From positions 930,001 through 994,000 of the forward strand of contig JAPYXD010000469.1 of NCBI GenBank assembly GCA_030998225.1: a stretch of 64,000 nucleotides of DNA, in the 5' to 3' direction. Shown in pieces: positions 1-10,600 of the stretch (positions are counted from its first letter, which is position 1; every line of letters starts with the position of its first letter). Source of the DNA: Diplolepis rosae. Taxonomy: Eukaryota > Arthropoda > Insecta > Hymenoptera > Diplolepididae. Both the position numbers and the translations under genes were made by a program. The notes below the pieces were generated by a model, which saw nothing but the letters and a program-made list of their open reading frames with translations, made no database searches and was not told where the DNA came from.

Positions 1-357
1 AATTTATTTAAATAAATTCAAGTTTTGTCTATCTTGAGTCCAAATCAATCCCTGTTTCTTCCACAATTCCATCTGTAGCGCAATATCAGCATTACCTTCT
101 TCTCGATTCTATCCATTTCAATTTTTGAGCTCTACAAAGTCTAATTGAATTTCGGTTGATACCTCAGTGTGGAATAAGAAATTGAAAAGGTCCAATATCA
201 TTCAGACTGTGGACATTCAATGCCTTAGAACTGAAGAAGGGTAAACTTTAGTGGCGCCATCGAACGAGACCGCAAGTCTTTAAGATAAGATAATAGTATT
301 TTTGGTGTACTTAGTTGGCTTTAGGGTCCAGAAATCAAAACCCTAATTAAAATTAAG
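1..357. other. AT-rich stretch, no gene seen
   Basis: No convincing coding exon is visible on either strand. The stretch holds the short string GTGGCGCCATCGAACG near 251, which recurs near 933 with almost the same flanks, so this is probably repeat-derived DNA. The last exon of mRpS30 is not recognisable here and is presumed to lie left of the window. Confidence 0.4.
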
Positions 358-441
358 AAACTGATAGAAAAACAAGTAAAAGTACATAAATAATTATCCT
401 AGTAATTATTTATGTACTTCTATTTGTTTTTCTATCAGTTT
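358..441. repeat. Near-perfect palindrome, 39-bp arms
   Basis: The left arm beginning AAACTGATAGAAAAAC is mirrored by the right arm ending GTTTTTCTATCAGTTT with only a few bases between, giving a strong hairpin. It looks like the centre or end of a small foldback element. No target duplication was identified. Confidence 0.75.
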
Positions 442-482
442 GAAGTCCACAAGATTTTACTGATAAGCACTGGTAGTAACCA

Positions 483-566
483 GGTAAAAAGAGGTAGATT
501 GAATAGCATTGAAACGTTTCAATGCGATTGAATTCCGTTTTTGGATTTACAAATAAATCCCCTGCA
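483..566. repeat. Dispersed repeat, copy 1 (partner at 2841-2925)
   Basis: This 84-bp block shares long near-identical stretches with 2841-2925, including AATAGCATTGAAA and TTTCCGTTTTTGGATTT, and both blocks end in AAATCCCCTGCA. The motif GGCATTGAAATG is also at the tips of the MITE at 38828-39023, so all three probably belong to one related MITE group. Confidence 0.6.
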
Positions 567-1655
567 ATCCTTTGAAAAAGACTGAAACGCATTCAAAAGA
601 ATTTGATTGTTGAAATGGAATTGAATCTTATCACTTTCAATGTCTTGCTAAAGAAGAACGCTTTTAAATTAATTATTAGATGAAATAGTCTAAAAAATAA
701 ATAACAATCCGTTGCTATCCGTGAGAAGGTACATCAGTTTCTCGCAGCTAAATCTCAAATATTGGTATTTCAATCCAAATTTTGCAAACGTATTAAGTAG
801 AATTTGGAAAGAAACGGAAATGGTTCTGCATTCATATGAATTGATTTGTTTGACAATTTGAATGCCGTGCAATCCATTCGAATCCACCTCTTCTTACCGG
901 GAAGGTAAGGGGACAACTGAAAATCGAATTGGTGGCGCCATCGAACGACACCGCAAAACAGGACCAGCTTGTTTCGTCGAGGTCGCCTATACTAGTGTCA
1001 AGAGTGTCAATTTACTTTGATCGAGCTTTTTCTATATCTAATTCCATTAAATATATTATTTGACTTTAAAAATAATTGTATTATGAAATGTATTTTTTAA
1101 GTTCTTATTTAAAAATAACGATTACTGTAATGCATTTTAATGTAATAATGCAGACATAATTAATTAATACCTAAGATATAATTGAGCCACCGGATTATTC
1201 TGTAACTTGCCGAGCGTTAGAAAACGCGCAAAGGTATTGTCCGAATTGCCAAATCGATGGGAGGATAAAAATATCGTGAAAACACGTCAACACTCAGTTG
1301 CTTCTTTGAAAAGTGTGAAGAGAGGTTTTGAAGTATGTAAAACTATTGATAGGACTGTAAATAATGAAACTGGGATGAAACCGACATTCGACAGTCAGCA
1401 GCAAAAAACTAATGTACTTTTAATACAATATCAAATGACATTGTCTGGATTCATTTAGATTGAACAATTTATCAATTTATTTCAACTCTTGTGTTCTTGA
1501 CGTGTTCCTTTTTAGTGTAAACTCTAAAAAAAATCATTTCAATTTAGATTTAAATCGTAAGTATCGACTCAATTTTTGCTTGAAACTCAAAGGATTGATG
1601 ATACTTAAAGATTTTCTTGAATATTTATAAACATTTATAAAAAAAAAAATTAAAG

Positions 1656-1815
1656 TACAGTAAACTTTCACTTATCCAGACCAGCTAAAAACGTAAACAT
1701 TTAGTTATTTAGAGCCGGAAGGGGCTCCCTTCCAATCGAGGTGTTGCGCCGTGCTGTACGCGCGATAACTAGATAACTGGAAGAATTTAGTCTAGATAAG
1801 TGGAAGTTTACTCTA
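1656..1815. mobile_element. Pogo/Tigger-like MITE, TA-flanked
   Basis: Seen: terminal inverted repeats of about 25 bp starting CAGTAAACTTTCACTTAT and, on the other strand, GAGTAAACTTCCACTTAT, with TA at both outer edges. The interior is short, GC-richer and non-coding. Known: pogo-group Tc1/mariner elements begin CAGT, duplicate TA and spawn palindromic MITEs. The element is about 156 bp between the TAs. Confidence 0.75.
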
Positions 1816-1926
1816 TTTGGAAGCTTTGCTTTTCTCATTTCACTTTATGAAGGGATTTAATTATTAGACAGAATCAATTACCCGTACATTTAGTATTCTA
1901 AGTGAAATTGATCATAAAAATATTAC

Positions 1927-2528
1927 CTTGATAACAAGCTTGACTATGTAGCCAAGCAAAAGAAGCTCTCACGGCTTGAGTTTTCAACGCAATTTCCTCA
2001 TCGTTCCAATGTCTAGGTCTTGCAGCCATATATCCACAATTATGATAAGAGAAAAGACCAAACTCATTCTGATCGCCAGGCCAAAATCCAGGAATGTTAG
2101 TTCCGTGCCTGACGATTTGGTGATAGCCGATGGTTCGAGAATCAAATTTCCAAACGGGAACATTGTAATTAGAATCTTCGGACTCTTGGAGAGGAACTAT
2201 TTCTTGAAGAGGATGACGATGGCGTAGATGAATATTTGGCTGTCCCAAGTACTGAAAGTAACGATCGATAGGATCCTTAGCGTAAGGTCTCATCCATGAT
2301 TTACGATTCTTCTGTAACTCTATCGAAAGGGGGGGATCTATTCCTCCAAAACACCAAAACGCTTCCAATCGAGGATCGTAGTCTACTTGTGCTTCTAGTA
2401 AATGAGGGAAATTCGATGCGAGTTCCACAAGTAAAATTCTGTTAATTTGTCGTGTTACTGCCTTTGTTTGAATGTCTTGAACTGCTGCAGGATCGGAGAT
2501 TTCTGCTGGTTTCGATTTTTCTTTGCGG
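1927..2528 (-). CDS. mRpS30: mRpS30 (mL65) mitochondrial ribosomal protein, second coding exon
   Basis: This exon encodes the central part of mitochondrial ribosomal protein S30 (now mL65), a large-subunit protein of the mitoribosome. Read on the minus strand it contains the family signatures NFPHLLEAQVDYDPRLEAFW, FGGIDPP and DRYFQYLGQP. It starts after a TTTACAG acceptor with one base of a split codon and ends CAAG|GTAATA with one base over. The first coding exon (39679-40118) ends with two bases of a split codon, so the phases agree across an intron of about 37 kb. The reading frame is open throughout. The C-terminal exon, expected to continue after YQG, is not found between here and position 1. 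Identification rests on family motifs and is strong. Confidence 0.9.
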
Positions 2529-2840
2529 CTGTAAACAAATCATTTTTGAAGAATTTACAGTAAATATTTTTTGGGTCTACATCAGGGTTGTACAGCCAGA
2601 CGCGAATCGAGGATTTTACCGTGAAATGCATAATTTTTTACATGAAATTAGCTACCCATCTACGGTCTAAAGACAGTACAGAATTTAGAGTATTTTAAAC
2701 TAAGAGTTGAATTTTATGCTTATTGTACCTGGATATTTAAAAAAAGGTTGCAAAAAACGTAAGTTTATTTTAGAGCACGTAAAATGGTGTAACATAATAC
2801 TTTTACAACAACTTTAACAACTTTAACAACCGGCTAATTC

Positions 2841-2925
2841 AAGTAAGAAGATGTATATTAAATAGCATTGAAATGTTTAAAAACGATCGATTTCCGTTTT
2901 TGGATTTACAATCAAATCCCCTGCA
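2841..2925. repeat. Dispersed repeat, copy 2 (partner at 483-566)
   Basis: Same family and orientation as 483-566: it shares AATAGCATTGAAA, TTTCCGTTTTTGGATTT and a closing AAATCCCCTGCA. It is non-coding. Confidence 0.6.
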
Positions 2926-2944
2926 GTTTTAATTATGCTCGCGT

Positions 2945-3138
2945 TTAAGTGCATTTGATACTTAGGAAATTAGCAAATTTTATTGATTTCAAGTTTCTAC
3001 ATGTATGTGTCCAAAGTGCATAAAATTTTGATTCCGAAATTTTGGGAATGTAAGAGAAGATAAAAATGGACGTAGATAGACATGAACGATGTTATTCACA
3101 TGAACTTGCTCTTTTTCTTAAGTATCACATGCATTCGA
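2945..3138. mobile_element. TTAA-type foldback MITE, copy 1 (degraded)
   Basis: The left end TTAAGTGCATTTGATACTTA is mirrored on the right by TTAAGTATCACATGCA. The tips match three other copies in this window (7894-8063, 38108-38303, 57885-58222), whose ends read TTAAGGNCATGTGATACTT. The interior shares stretches with the 57885 copy (AAATTTTATTGATTT, GTTTCTACATG). The outer right TTAA is mutated here. Confidence 0.65.
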
Positions 3139-3352
3139 ATAAGTTCATTCAAGATCATAATATCGCAATAATGCAAATTGAATTGAAAGAATTTCTAATC
3201 TATCTGTGGAAAAAGAGACTGTTGATATTCCGATAAAGTAGACAGTGGCATAACTTTCGAATTTAACCCTTTAATTTGATATTCTTACAGCTCTAAGGCA
3301 ATCCCATAAAGCAATATAAAGGGGCCTTCCTGTGGTAATGGGGATGTAGGAC

Positions 3353-3470
3353 ACCTGTGTAGCTCAGTTGGATAGAGCAGTCGACCGGCAATCGAAGAAC
3401 CCGGGCTTGAGTCCCGACACAGTCGAAAGCATCTCTTTTCCCACAGAAAGATTTTCTCTTCTTAAAATTT
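3353..3470 (+). repeat. tRNA-derived SINE-like sequence, copy 1
   Basis: The first 72 bases fold like a tRNA. The acceptor bases CTGTG pair with CACAG, there is a perfect D-arm GCTC...GAGC, a polymerase III A box TAGCTCAGTTGG, a 4-of-5 anticodon stem, and a T-arm with a degraded B box GGCTTGAGTCC. Position 33 is C instead of the invariant T, so it is not a working tRNA. Homology to a second, 5'-truncated copy at 53030-53110 runs past the tRNA end through CAGTCGAAAGC and a T-rich, A-rich tail, which marks a tRNA-headed SINE rather than a lone tRNA pseudogene. Confidence 0.65.
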
Positions 3471-3852
3471 AAATAATTTTAATATTCACATAGAACTACT
3501 ATTATATCCTATCATTCATTAGTTGTGACTGTGTAAAGCTTCAATGCTGTGCTTTTAAAGGTAGAAAAACGTTAACGGCGAAATAGATCAACGAAGACAT
3601 GGTGGCAACCTAAAGACAATATGATCCATCATACACGATAGTAAAAAAGTGGACAGCTGAGTTCAAACGTGTAGTTTAAAGATACTTATTTCTAATGGGT
3701 CCTCTACGCATGTGAATTAAGTGACCTCGCTGATAACACCTTTCGCAAGCTTCAGTCCATTTATACAATATTTTACGATATCTAAAATTGTTTGTTTTGG
3801 TTCCTAACCCATTTTATTCGTTAAAGACATAATTTTCGTTTAACAATTTGCG

Positions 3853-4035
3853 ATGAAAGTCGGAACATTAAATAAATTTATAGAAGTTATTGCGTATTTT
3901 GGAGGTGTAAAATCGTACTACACGCTTATTTCATTAACTAATTGCATGGGGCTCGCAGCTGTGGCTGCGTTTATTTTTCTAAATGGAACTTCAATTTTGC
4001 TGAAACATACAGGAATATATTTTGCAGAAAAATGA
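3853..4035 (+). CDS. Small hypothetical ORF, 60 aa with one membrane segment
   Basis: The ORF encodes 60 residues with a hydrophobic stretch at about residues 29-45 (CMGLAAVAAFIFL) and a basic C-terminus. I do not recognise it. It lies inside the mRpS30 intron, has no obvious partner exons and ends at TGA 4033-4035. It could be a genuine micropeptide or chance. No promoter or conservation evidence is available. Confidence 0.25.
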   Translation: MKVGTLNKFIEVIAYFGGVKSYYTLISLTNCMGLAAVAAFIFLNGTSILLKHTGIYFAEK

Positions 4036-4189
4036 CTGCGTAAAATAATTATAGTCAAATTTTTTTGCGGTAACATGTGAATATAGTTGTAATAGAAAGG
4101 AGGGTGGAATGATTTTTGAGAAGTATGAAATAGACTTTTTTTATTCTTTTATTTTTGTTTTTGTGATTGTCATCAAGATTTTAATTTTC

Positions 4190-4640
4190 AAATATTATAG
4201 TTGAGGCTTCTGAGTCATAATCTACTTCATTGGATTCAGAATCTGATTCAGAAGTTCCCTTAATGTAGAGGTACAAACTTGGCATTGATCTGTCCGTTGC
4301 TTGAAGAAATTAACGTCTTTTTGACAAACATAACATCTTGCATCGTCGAAAAGTAGACAATTATTTCCACTTATTATGATCACAAAACGTTCGTAGTCGA
4401 CAATGTTAAATGTATAACAATATAAATATAAGGCCTTTAAAATTGTTCATATTATATAATGCCTCATTGATTGGAAGTAGTTTGACACGGCAAAAGTAAG
4501 TAACAAATACATTTGGTCTTTGTTGTTCCCGTGCTTTTTTAGCTTTCTTCGTGATTTTGGGAATAGGTGCGTTGTTTGGCAGCATATTCCTGCGAGGAGA
4601 TACAAAAACTGCGTCATTTTGGATAACTATGACATTTGGT
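4190..4640 (-). pseudogene. Possible zinc-binding protein remnant
   Basis: Two open stretches on the minus strand lie end to end, separated by a TAA near 4412. The upstream one includes a basic run PKITKKAKKAREQQ. The downstream one includes CYVC, then about 14 residues, then CQVC, a C-x2-C pair that looks like a zinc knuckle or RING half, followed by an acidic serine-rich tail reachable only by a frame change. There is no start codon upstream and no clear splice sites. It may be the 3' end of a transposase or a decayed gene; the family is not recognised. Confidence 0.25.
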
Positions 4641-4702
4641 AATTTAAAGAAAAGAATAGTATATTAAGTGCCTAGGCGCACAATGAGGGTTATTGCGCGA
4701 AG

Positions 4703-4851
4703 AGCGACAATGCTCGCAAGAGATCGAAGCCAAGGCGTAGTCGAGGCGTAGGGTGAGGCATAGTCGAGATGTAGCCGAGACTTAGCTGAGGCAAAGCCGA
4801 GACAAAGCCGAGACGAATCCGAGGCGCGATCAGTCCTGCGAGCATTGTCGT
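4703..4851. repeat. 11-bp minisatellite bounded by inverted arms
   Basis: About ten units of an 11-bp motif (GAGACAAAGCC, GAGGCAAAGCC, GAGATGTAGCC and variants) fill 4727-4830. They sit between CGACAATGCTCGCA on the left and TGCGAGCATTGTCG on the right, which are exact inverse complements. The whole block can fold as a stem with a repetitive loop. Confidence 0.7.
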
Positions 4852-4938
4852 GAGTCTCGTAATTTCCCGAATTGTGTGCATTGGCACGTATTCTATTTTA
4901 TGTGACTTTGGTGCGTATACGAGTTTTTTTGATAATTC

Positions 4939-5220
4939 ACGACTAGTCCCGGCCATTTTGATTTTATCGATCTTGTGTAGTAGTAGCGTGTTGTAATAGA
5001 GCATGCGCAGTTCAAATGTACAAGGCTTTGTCAGCAGGGTGCTAACGCTGTACGAAGAAGAAGAAGAAGAAGAATGAGAAGAAGATTGTGCTCCGCTGTA
5101 TGGCTATAGGCGCATACGCAGTTCAATTTTTACATTTCAATCCTCTGTAGCGGAATACACAACATTGTGCTACTCTCAAATGGAGCGAAAAAACGAGGTT
5201 CCGCGCCGGAGGCACATAAA
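4939..5220 (+). repeat. 280-bp dispersed repeat, copy 1
   Basis: This block is highly similar, in the same orientation, to 33894-34161. Shared strings include ACGACTAGTCCCGGCC, CAAATGTACAAGGCTTTG and AGGTGCTAACGCTGTACG (GGGTGC here). Both copies carry a GAA trinucleotide run, longer here (about 5055-5087). No target duplication or terminal repeat was found, so the element class is unknown. Confidence 0.7.
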
Positions 5221-5394
5221 GAAATTTTACTATAATTTTATAAATCATGCCACTGCCAAGGAAAATAATTTGAAAATATCTAATTCATGCGTAATATATT
5301 TTATAAATGATTTTCCTTATTTTCCTCTTTACCATCGGGCATCTAACTTCACACTCGTGAAATTGTCGCCTTTCGCCCCGAGTTGCGCAATATA

Positions 5395-6401
5395 CTATTC
5401 TTCTTCATTTACGAAAACATCAGTCCAGAATGCTTTTCGATCGTGTTCACTTGGTTCTGGTGGTAGCTGATTTGATGAAGCTCCATAATCTTCTCTATCT
5501 ACAAAAAAATTATATATTATATAAATGACATAAGCATTTTGACAACTTCGACTATAAGCAGAATAATAACGAAGTAAAAAAATTGGTGTAAAACAAAGCA
5601 AATCAAATAAAACAATGAAATTTAAACTCCCTTGCAGAAAGAAATTACTGGAAAATAATCACTGGCATAATCACTGGGAAAACTACTGGGAATTATCAGT
5701 AATAGTTTTGCGACTACTGGGATAATCATTGGAAGAATTAGTGGGAAAATTACTGTGTCAGTAGTGATCCCAGTGATTCTTCCAGTGATTATCCCAGTAC
5801 TCGCGAAAATATTACTGTTAATTCCCAGTAGTTTTCCCAATGATTATGCCACTGATTATTTTCCAGTAGTTTTTTTCCGTAAGGGCTACTTCACGTTCCA
5901 TAGAATACGTTTTTCTTGGTATACTGATATAAGTGTGAATACCGAATTCTTATTGATAGCGAATTATGAAGAAAGAGAAATAATTATGCTTTAAATAAAA
6001 TATTTACAAAAATTATTTAGAATTGTAATGGTTCACTCTTTACAAATTTTTAGCATACCAAGTATATGCAATTTGTAGTAAAAGGTTTTAAATTTTCAAC
6101 TTTAACAGTTTCAGTTGAGGAACAATGTATTGGAGCATAAGATACATGTTATTTTAAATTTACTTATTAATTTAATGAATTTTTTGTCGTCTTAAACAAA
6201 ATTTAATAATTAAACGAACTTACTTAAGTGAAGTTTTATTATAATTATAAATTAATGGCACTCACGTAATTTCATTTCTTCGGCAGCTTTTTTCATTTTT
6301 TGCGTCCACGCTTTGCGCGTTCTTTCGGATATGTTAATGTGTGGGTCATTATTAGGATCCAAAATTTGTTTCTTAAATTGCTTTTTTCTCTCTGTATTCA
6401 T
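5395..6401 (-). CDS. Small two-exon gene, 79 aa, unknown function
   Basis: Exon 1 coding is 6266-6401 (ATG to TTAC|GTGAGT, 45 codons plus one base). Exon 2 is 5395-5498 (acceptor TTTGTAG, two bases plus 34 codons including TAG), and the phases match exactly. A 5' untranslated exon probably ends near 6718 at CTGCAG|GTAAGT, with an acceptor GCTTGCAG at 6407-6410 just before the ATG. The protein is highly charged: a basic, helical first half (RKKQFKKQIL, RTRKAWTQKMKKAAEE) and an acidic tail ending FVNEEE. I do not recognise the family. The gene is head-to-head with the BEN gene at 7685 and inside the mRpS30 intron; its own intron carries a foldback at 5629-5885. Correct splice signals and phase make it credible, but expression is unproven. 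Confidence 0.55.
5629..5885. mobile_element. Foldback MITE in the intron of the 79-aa gene
   Basis: The element is a long imperfect palindrome. Tips CCCTTGCAGAAAGAAA and, inverted, CCCTTACGGAAAAAAA lead into mirrored runs of ACTGGGAAAACTACTGGG-type sequence. Reading frames on both strands through it are palindrome artefacts. No clear target duplication is seen. Confidence 0.65.
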
Positions 6402-6619
6402 GGTACCTGCAAGCAAAAACCAACGACAACTAATACATATAATAGGAAAGAATTTTAATGTTTATTTAAATTAAAATATACATAATAGCCCGCAGTTTAG
6501 AAATATAACCTACAAATTTTAAGGTGACATTTCGCAAATAACTTGTTCATAAAAAAAAAATTTCTCTGAAAAAAAGATCCTTATTCATATTAATTATGTG
6601 TAACAAAGTACTTGTGAAC

Positions 6620-6653
6620 GTTAATGTTAATGTTAATGTTAATGTTAATATTA
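6620..6653. repeat. TTAATG hexamer microsatellite
   Basis: Five to six tandem copies of the hexamer TTAATG lie in otherwise AT-rich DNA. This is not an insect telomere repeat. Confidence 0.8.
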
Positions 6654-6879
6654 AGTTTGTCAAAATTATTTGTAAAAAATTTTACGAAATACTATTTTTA
6701 ATCACTATAAACTTACCTGCAGTATCAATTAAGGTGTCGTTGTGAATGTTGTAAATAAGCACAATTACAAAACCGTGTCACTTAATGAGCATATGTTTCA
6801 CTTAAAAAAAAATACAATTATAAAATCGTTTAAACATTAAATTATTGACACGAGAGGTGTACGAGAAGTTAGCAAGAGG

Positions 6880-7400
6880 TTATAGACAGGCTAGGTCAAC
6901 TCTAATGGGCTGAAATGGCAAAGTTTAGAAGTATGATGCGGGGGTTCAAGAGGCCATGAAGGGTACAAAAATAGTTCACTGCCCGACACAGATAGCGTCA
7001 CTTAGACCGTTGCGGGGAGTTGTGGGGTAAAGAAGGAGCGGCATCCATATTGTTGATAATGTTCTGCAATTGTTTTATCAGAGTTCTGTATACCAGCGTC
7101 CCAACGTGCGACGCTAACTTACGTATCTGTTTTCAATACAAATGAATGGAAAATAAAGCAAATAGAAAACACTAAATGATGCATACAATAATAATTAACT
7201 TATATCATCATTTCATGTTTTTCATTTGCTTTATTTTGCATCAATCATCATTAATTTTGTAAAATAATAAAATATTCAATGCATATAAGGGTCCTGAATA
7301 TATACATGCAAACATTGTTAGCTCACCGCCCGACACAGGTGGCGCTAAGAACTTTGCCATTTTTTCTCCACACAGTTGACCTAGCCTGGTTATAGATGCT
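6880..7400. repeat. Inverted pair of short related repeats
   Basis: GACAGGCTAGGTCAACT followed by ATGGCAAAGTT at 6885-6930 recurs inverted at 7351-7397. The string CGCCCGACACAGGTGGCG at 7327 has a direct relative at 6979. The arrangement suggests an old inverted-repeat element between the 79-aa gene and the BEN gene; its boundaries are not clear. Confidence 0.4.
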
Positions 7401-7684
7401 AAACATAGTGTTGGCAGTGTCATCTACGCCATAATGTCTTCCACGTTGACCAATGATGCGCGAGGATTTTCCAAGTGACGTTCGTAATTGGTTGATTTCA
7501 AATTTTATTTTTTTGTTCGCTCGCTGCGTCCAAAGACCAAACCATGCCTGCCGGTAGCCGGTTTGGTACGACACGTGCTCTCATATTCAGATTTCTTTGT
7601 TTCTTGCGTCTCGTAAACAAGAATGTAATCCAGGTGTGTTATTAGTTTTGATTTGCAATAAAAAAGTGAAGTGCAACTGAAAAT

Positions 7685-10600
7685 ATGTATCTCTACATCT
7701 ACAAACGTCTCAAGAAAGAATATGCATCAGTTCCAGCCTCTAAAGTCCCGCTTTATAAACAGGAAAAGTACGCGTTGCAAAATAAGTACGTCCTGAAAGA
7801 AAATGGCGCTGACATCCTTTGCAATGTTCTAGCTTTTGCAAGTAAGTATTATAATTTTAATTGAAATGCTACATTCATTTCGGATCTATGTTTTTAAAGA
7901 CATGTGATACTTTAAATTGTGAATAATTAAGTTCCTACAAGCTTTTTCCCACAATTTTTAATTTTTCAAAAAAATAATTATTCATCGACGTAAAAGGCAT
8001 AAAGACGGGAAAAAACCTGTAGGATCTAAATTCCTCATATAGTAAAGTGTCACATGCCCTTAATATTTGTTCCAAAATTTTATCACAAAAAAATAGCAGA
8101 ATAGAGGAAAATCTATTTCTGATGTTCATTCTGCGTAATCGGATGTGTCATAAAGGTCTTTACTTCAGGCATGGACGTCGAAAAGTATAGAGTTTCTGTG
8201 TGACAAACATGTCACTTGATTATTGTGGTTTACATCAGAATTCTAATTTTCAGAATATAATATTTCAAACATTTGAAACATTTTTAAGTACACTGAAAAA
8301 ATTAGTCAATGAAACTTTCCTTCACTACACTCGACTTTTGGATAGGATAAAAGTTATTAAATTTTTCACTACCGTTGAAAGTCAGGGAAAATTTGTAGTA
8401 CTTTATACAATTCTTCCCTGATAAGTACTTCAGGTTTTAAAAAACATTAATGAAATATCTTATAACTTATGTCCTATCTAAAAGTCGATCGAAAAATTTT
8501 CGGTCGAAAGTAAAACTTTGAAGGCAAAGGTTGTACACGGAGAAACTTTTCATATTAATTGTTACTACTTTTTAATAATTTTTACTGCAATATTTTTCAA
8601 TTTAGGGACAAACAAGTTACTCTGAGAATTTTTGGTAGTAAAAATACTAAACTTTAGAAAAATAATATGAAACTTTAGTATAGGTAATAGTAAGGTTGTA
8701 TGTAAAGTCAGTTGCCTATGGCAAATTTTCCCATCATTTTTTTAAAGTTTAATATTTTTACTGCCAAAAATTCTCAGAGTAACACGTTTGTCCCTAAAAT
8801 GTAAAATATTTCAGTAAAAATTATTTAAAAACCGCTGCCAAATGATTTATATTAAAATTGAATTTAGACACATAAGCTCTGTAAATACATCAATTTTATC
8901 GCTTTTAAGAATTTCTTTAAATTTTAATTATAATATTCTAACATTTGTTGAACAAAAAATGTAATTGTTGATTTTTGAAGTCAGAGATCTTTATATAACG
9001 CCCTAAAGTTGAATATTCATTTCCGCAAAAGGAAAAACTAAGTTTCAGAATTATTTTATTTTTAATTGCAATGTCAAATAATTGAGGGTTTTTAAAGTAT
9101 AAATATTGAAACATAGTTATAACTATAATTTTCAAACTAAAACTTTCATTTTTTAGAAACAAAACTACGTGATCAACAGAAATACATCGTTGACTTTAAG
9201 TTACCTGCTACACTATTATTCTCTGTTAAATAATAATTGGAAAAATTATAAAATGCTAAGTATTCAATTAGGGTTCAAAAATTAGTGTCCAATTTTTAAG
9301 TCCTTTGAATGGAAGTTATTTCAAATTTTACTTTCAGTTTGTATATAATTATACACTATTAATGTTTGAATTAAACAAGATAAGTCTTATAACGGGTGAC
9401 CTCCGCTGAAACGTCAGAAATAAAATGCATTTAACAAGGCGGACCCGAGGATTCGGGATTATCCTCGTTGTCACCTGCGTTACTTAGGAGGCTAAAATAA
9501 TGAGCGCCTGGCGTCTCTCGACGCCATATTTATAAAAGCCACGACCCTGAAAATAAAAGCTCAGCATGCAACAAGGAAAGCGAAGCCAAGCAGGGGTTCC
9601 GGCTAGGGTTATTATGGATTCGGGAGTATGGATCAGGTAAAGGTTTGGAGGTTAAGGAAGGGATCTTAACCTAAACATAGGAGCTCTCTTGCAAGCCAAA
9701 AAAAGAAAATAAATTAAGCAGCGTACAATTTTAACCAGAACTACAATTTATTTATAAATGGGCAAAGCCCTGGCTCGATATAAATACAAAAGATCTCAAA
9801 TGAAATTAATAGAATATCGTGGCCAACATGGCTCGTGATATAAGAAAAGAGGCAGAGCTCTGAGAGAGCCTGAGAGCCACGCGGTTCAAAGAAAATAAGA
9901 ATTTATTATGGCCCGAAATAAAGTATCAGGGACTTACCGAAGATCTGGCCGCTATCTCGCGCCTTACTTCCTCCAAATCAAATTCCATGTCGACGTCCAT
10001 GGGAAATAAAACTATTGAATCCTTGGAGGTTATTTTGCGCTCGGGCAACAACGACAGAATAAAGCTGCGCGCCAAAGGTGTCGCGCAGTTTTATTACATC
10101 AGCTGGAAAGGCTAGCGCACGCGCGTGAAGCTCAGGTTTGCGCGGGCGGCTCGTCTTGTGAGGACGACGGCGCCAGGCAACCAATGAGCTGAAGCGTCTA
10201 TCGGTCAGCTTGCCCCATTGGCTTAAAACGTAGAGGGGTGCGTTTAAACTACGTTGAGTTTGCACTGCACAACACAGCAGTTACAAATAGACAAGGCTAG
10301 TTTAAAATGTATAATACAATTTCTAATTGTTCCAACCCGTCATGCCCTCTCTATATTAATTATAATAATAATGGTGCAACGGTGTTGGAAACCATGGGCT
10401 GCAGCACGTGGTCGTTTCAGATGCCATGCCTGCTGGGTGATGCCCTCTGTGGCTTGCCTGTGAACCCCTCTGCGTGCGATGGTAACACAGCGATCTCCTT
10501 GGCGGCGCCTTTCAAGCTGGTGTTTTTCAATGAAACAAATAAAAAAGAAAACGGCCAGAAAGACAATAAAAAAATAAAAGAATTTTGTGAGCAGCTCTCA

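Noticed and set aside
1207..1458. 83-aa plus-strand ORF
   Set aside because: It opens at a TTG, has no match I recognise and no splice context; it might be chance.
3353..3424. Functional tRNA gene
   Set aside because: C instead of T at position 33, a mismatched anticodon stem and a degraded B box; the homologous second copy shows a SINE-type tail.
5622..5994. Overlapping open frames rich in I, P and V
   Set aside because: They read through the foldback MITE 5629-5885 on both strands.
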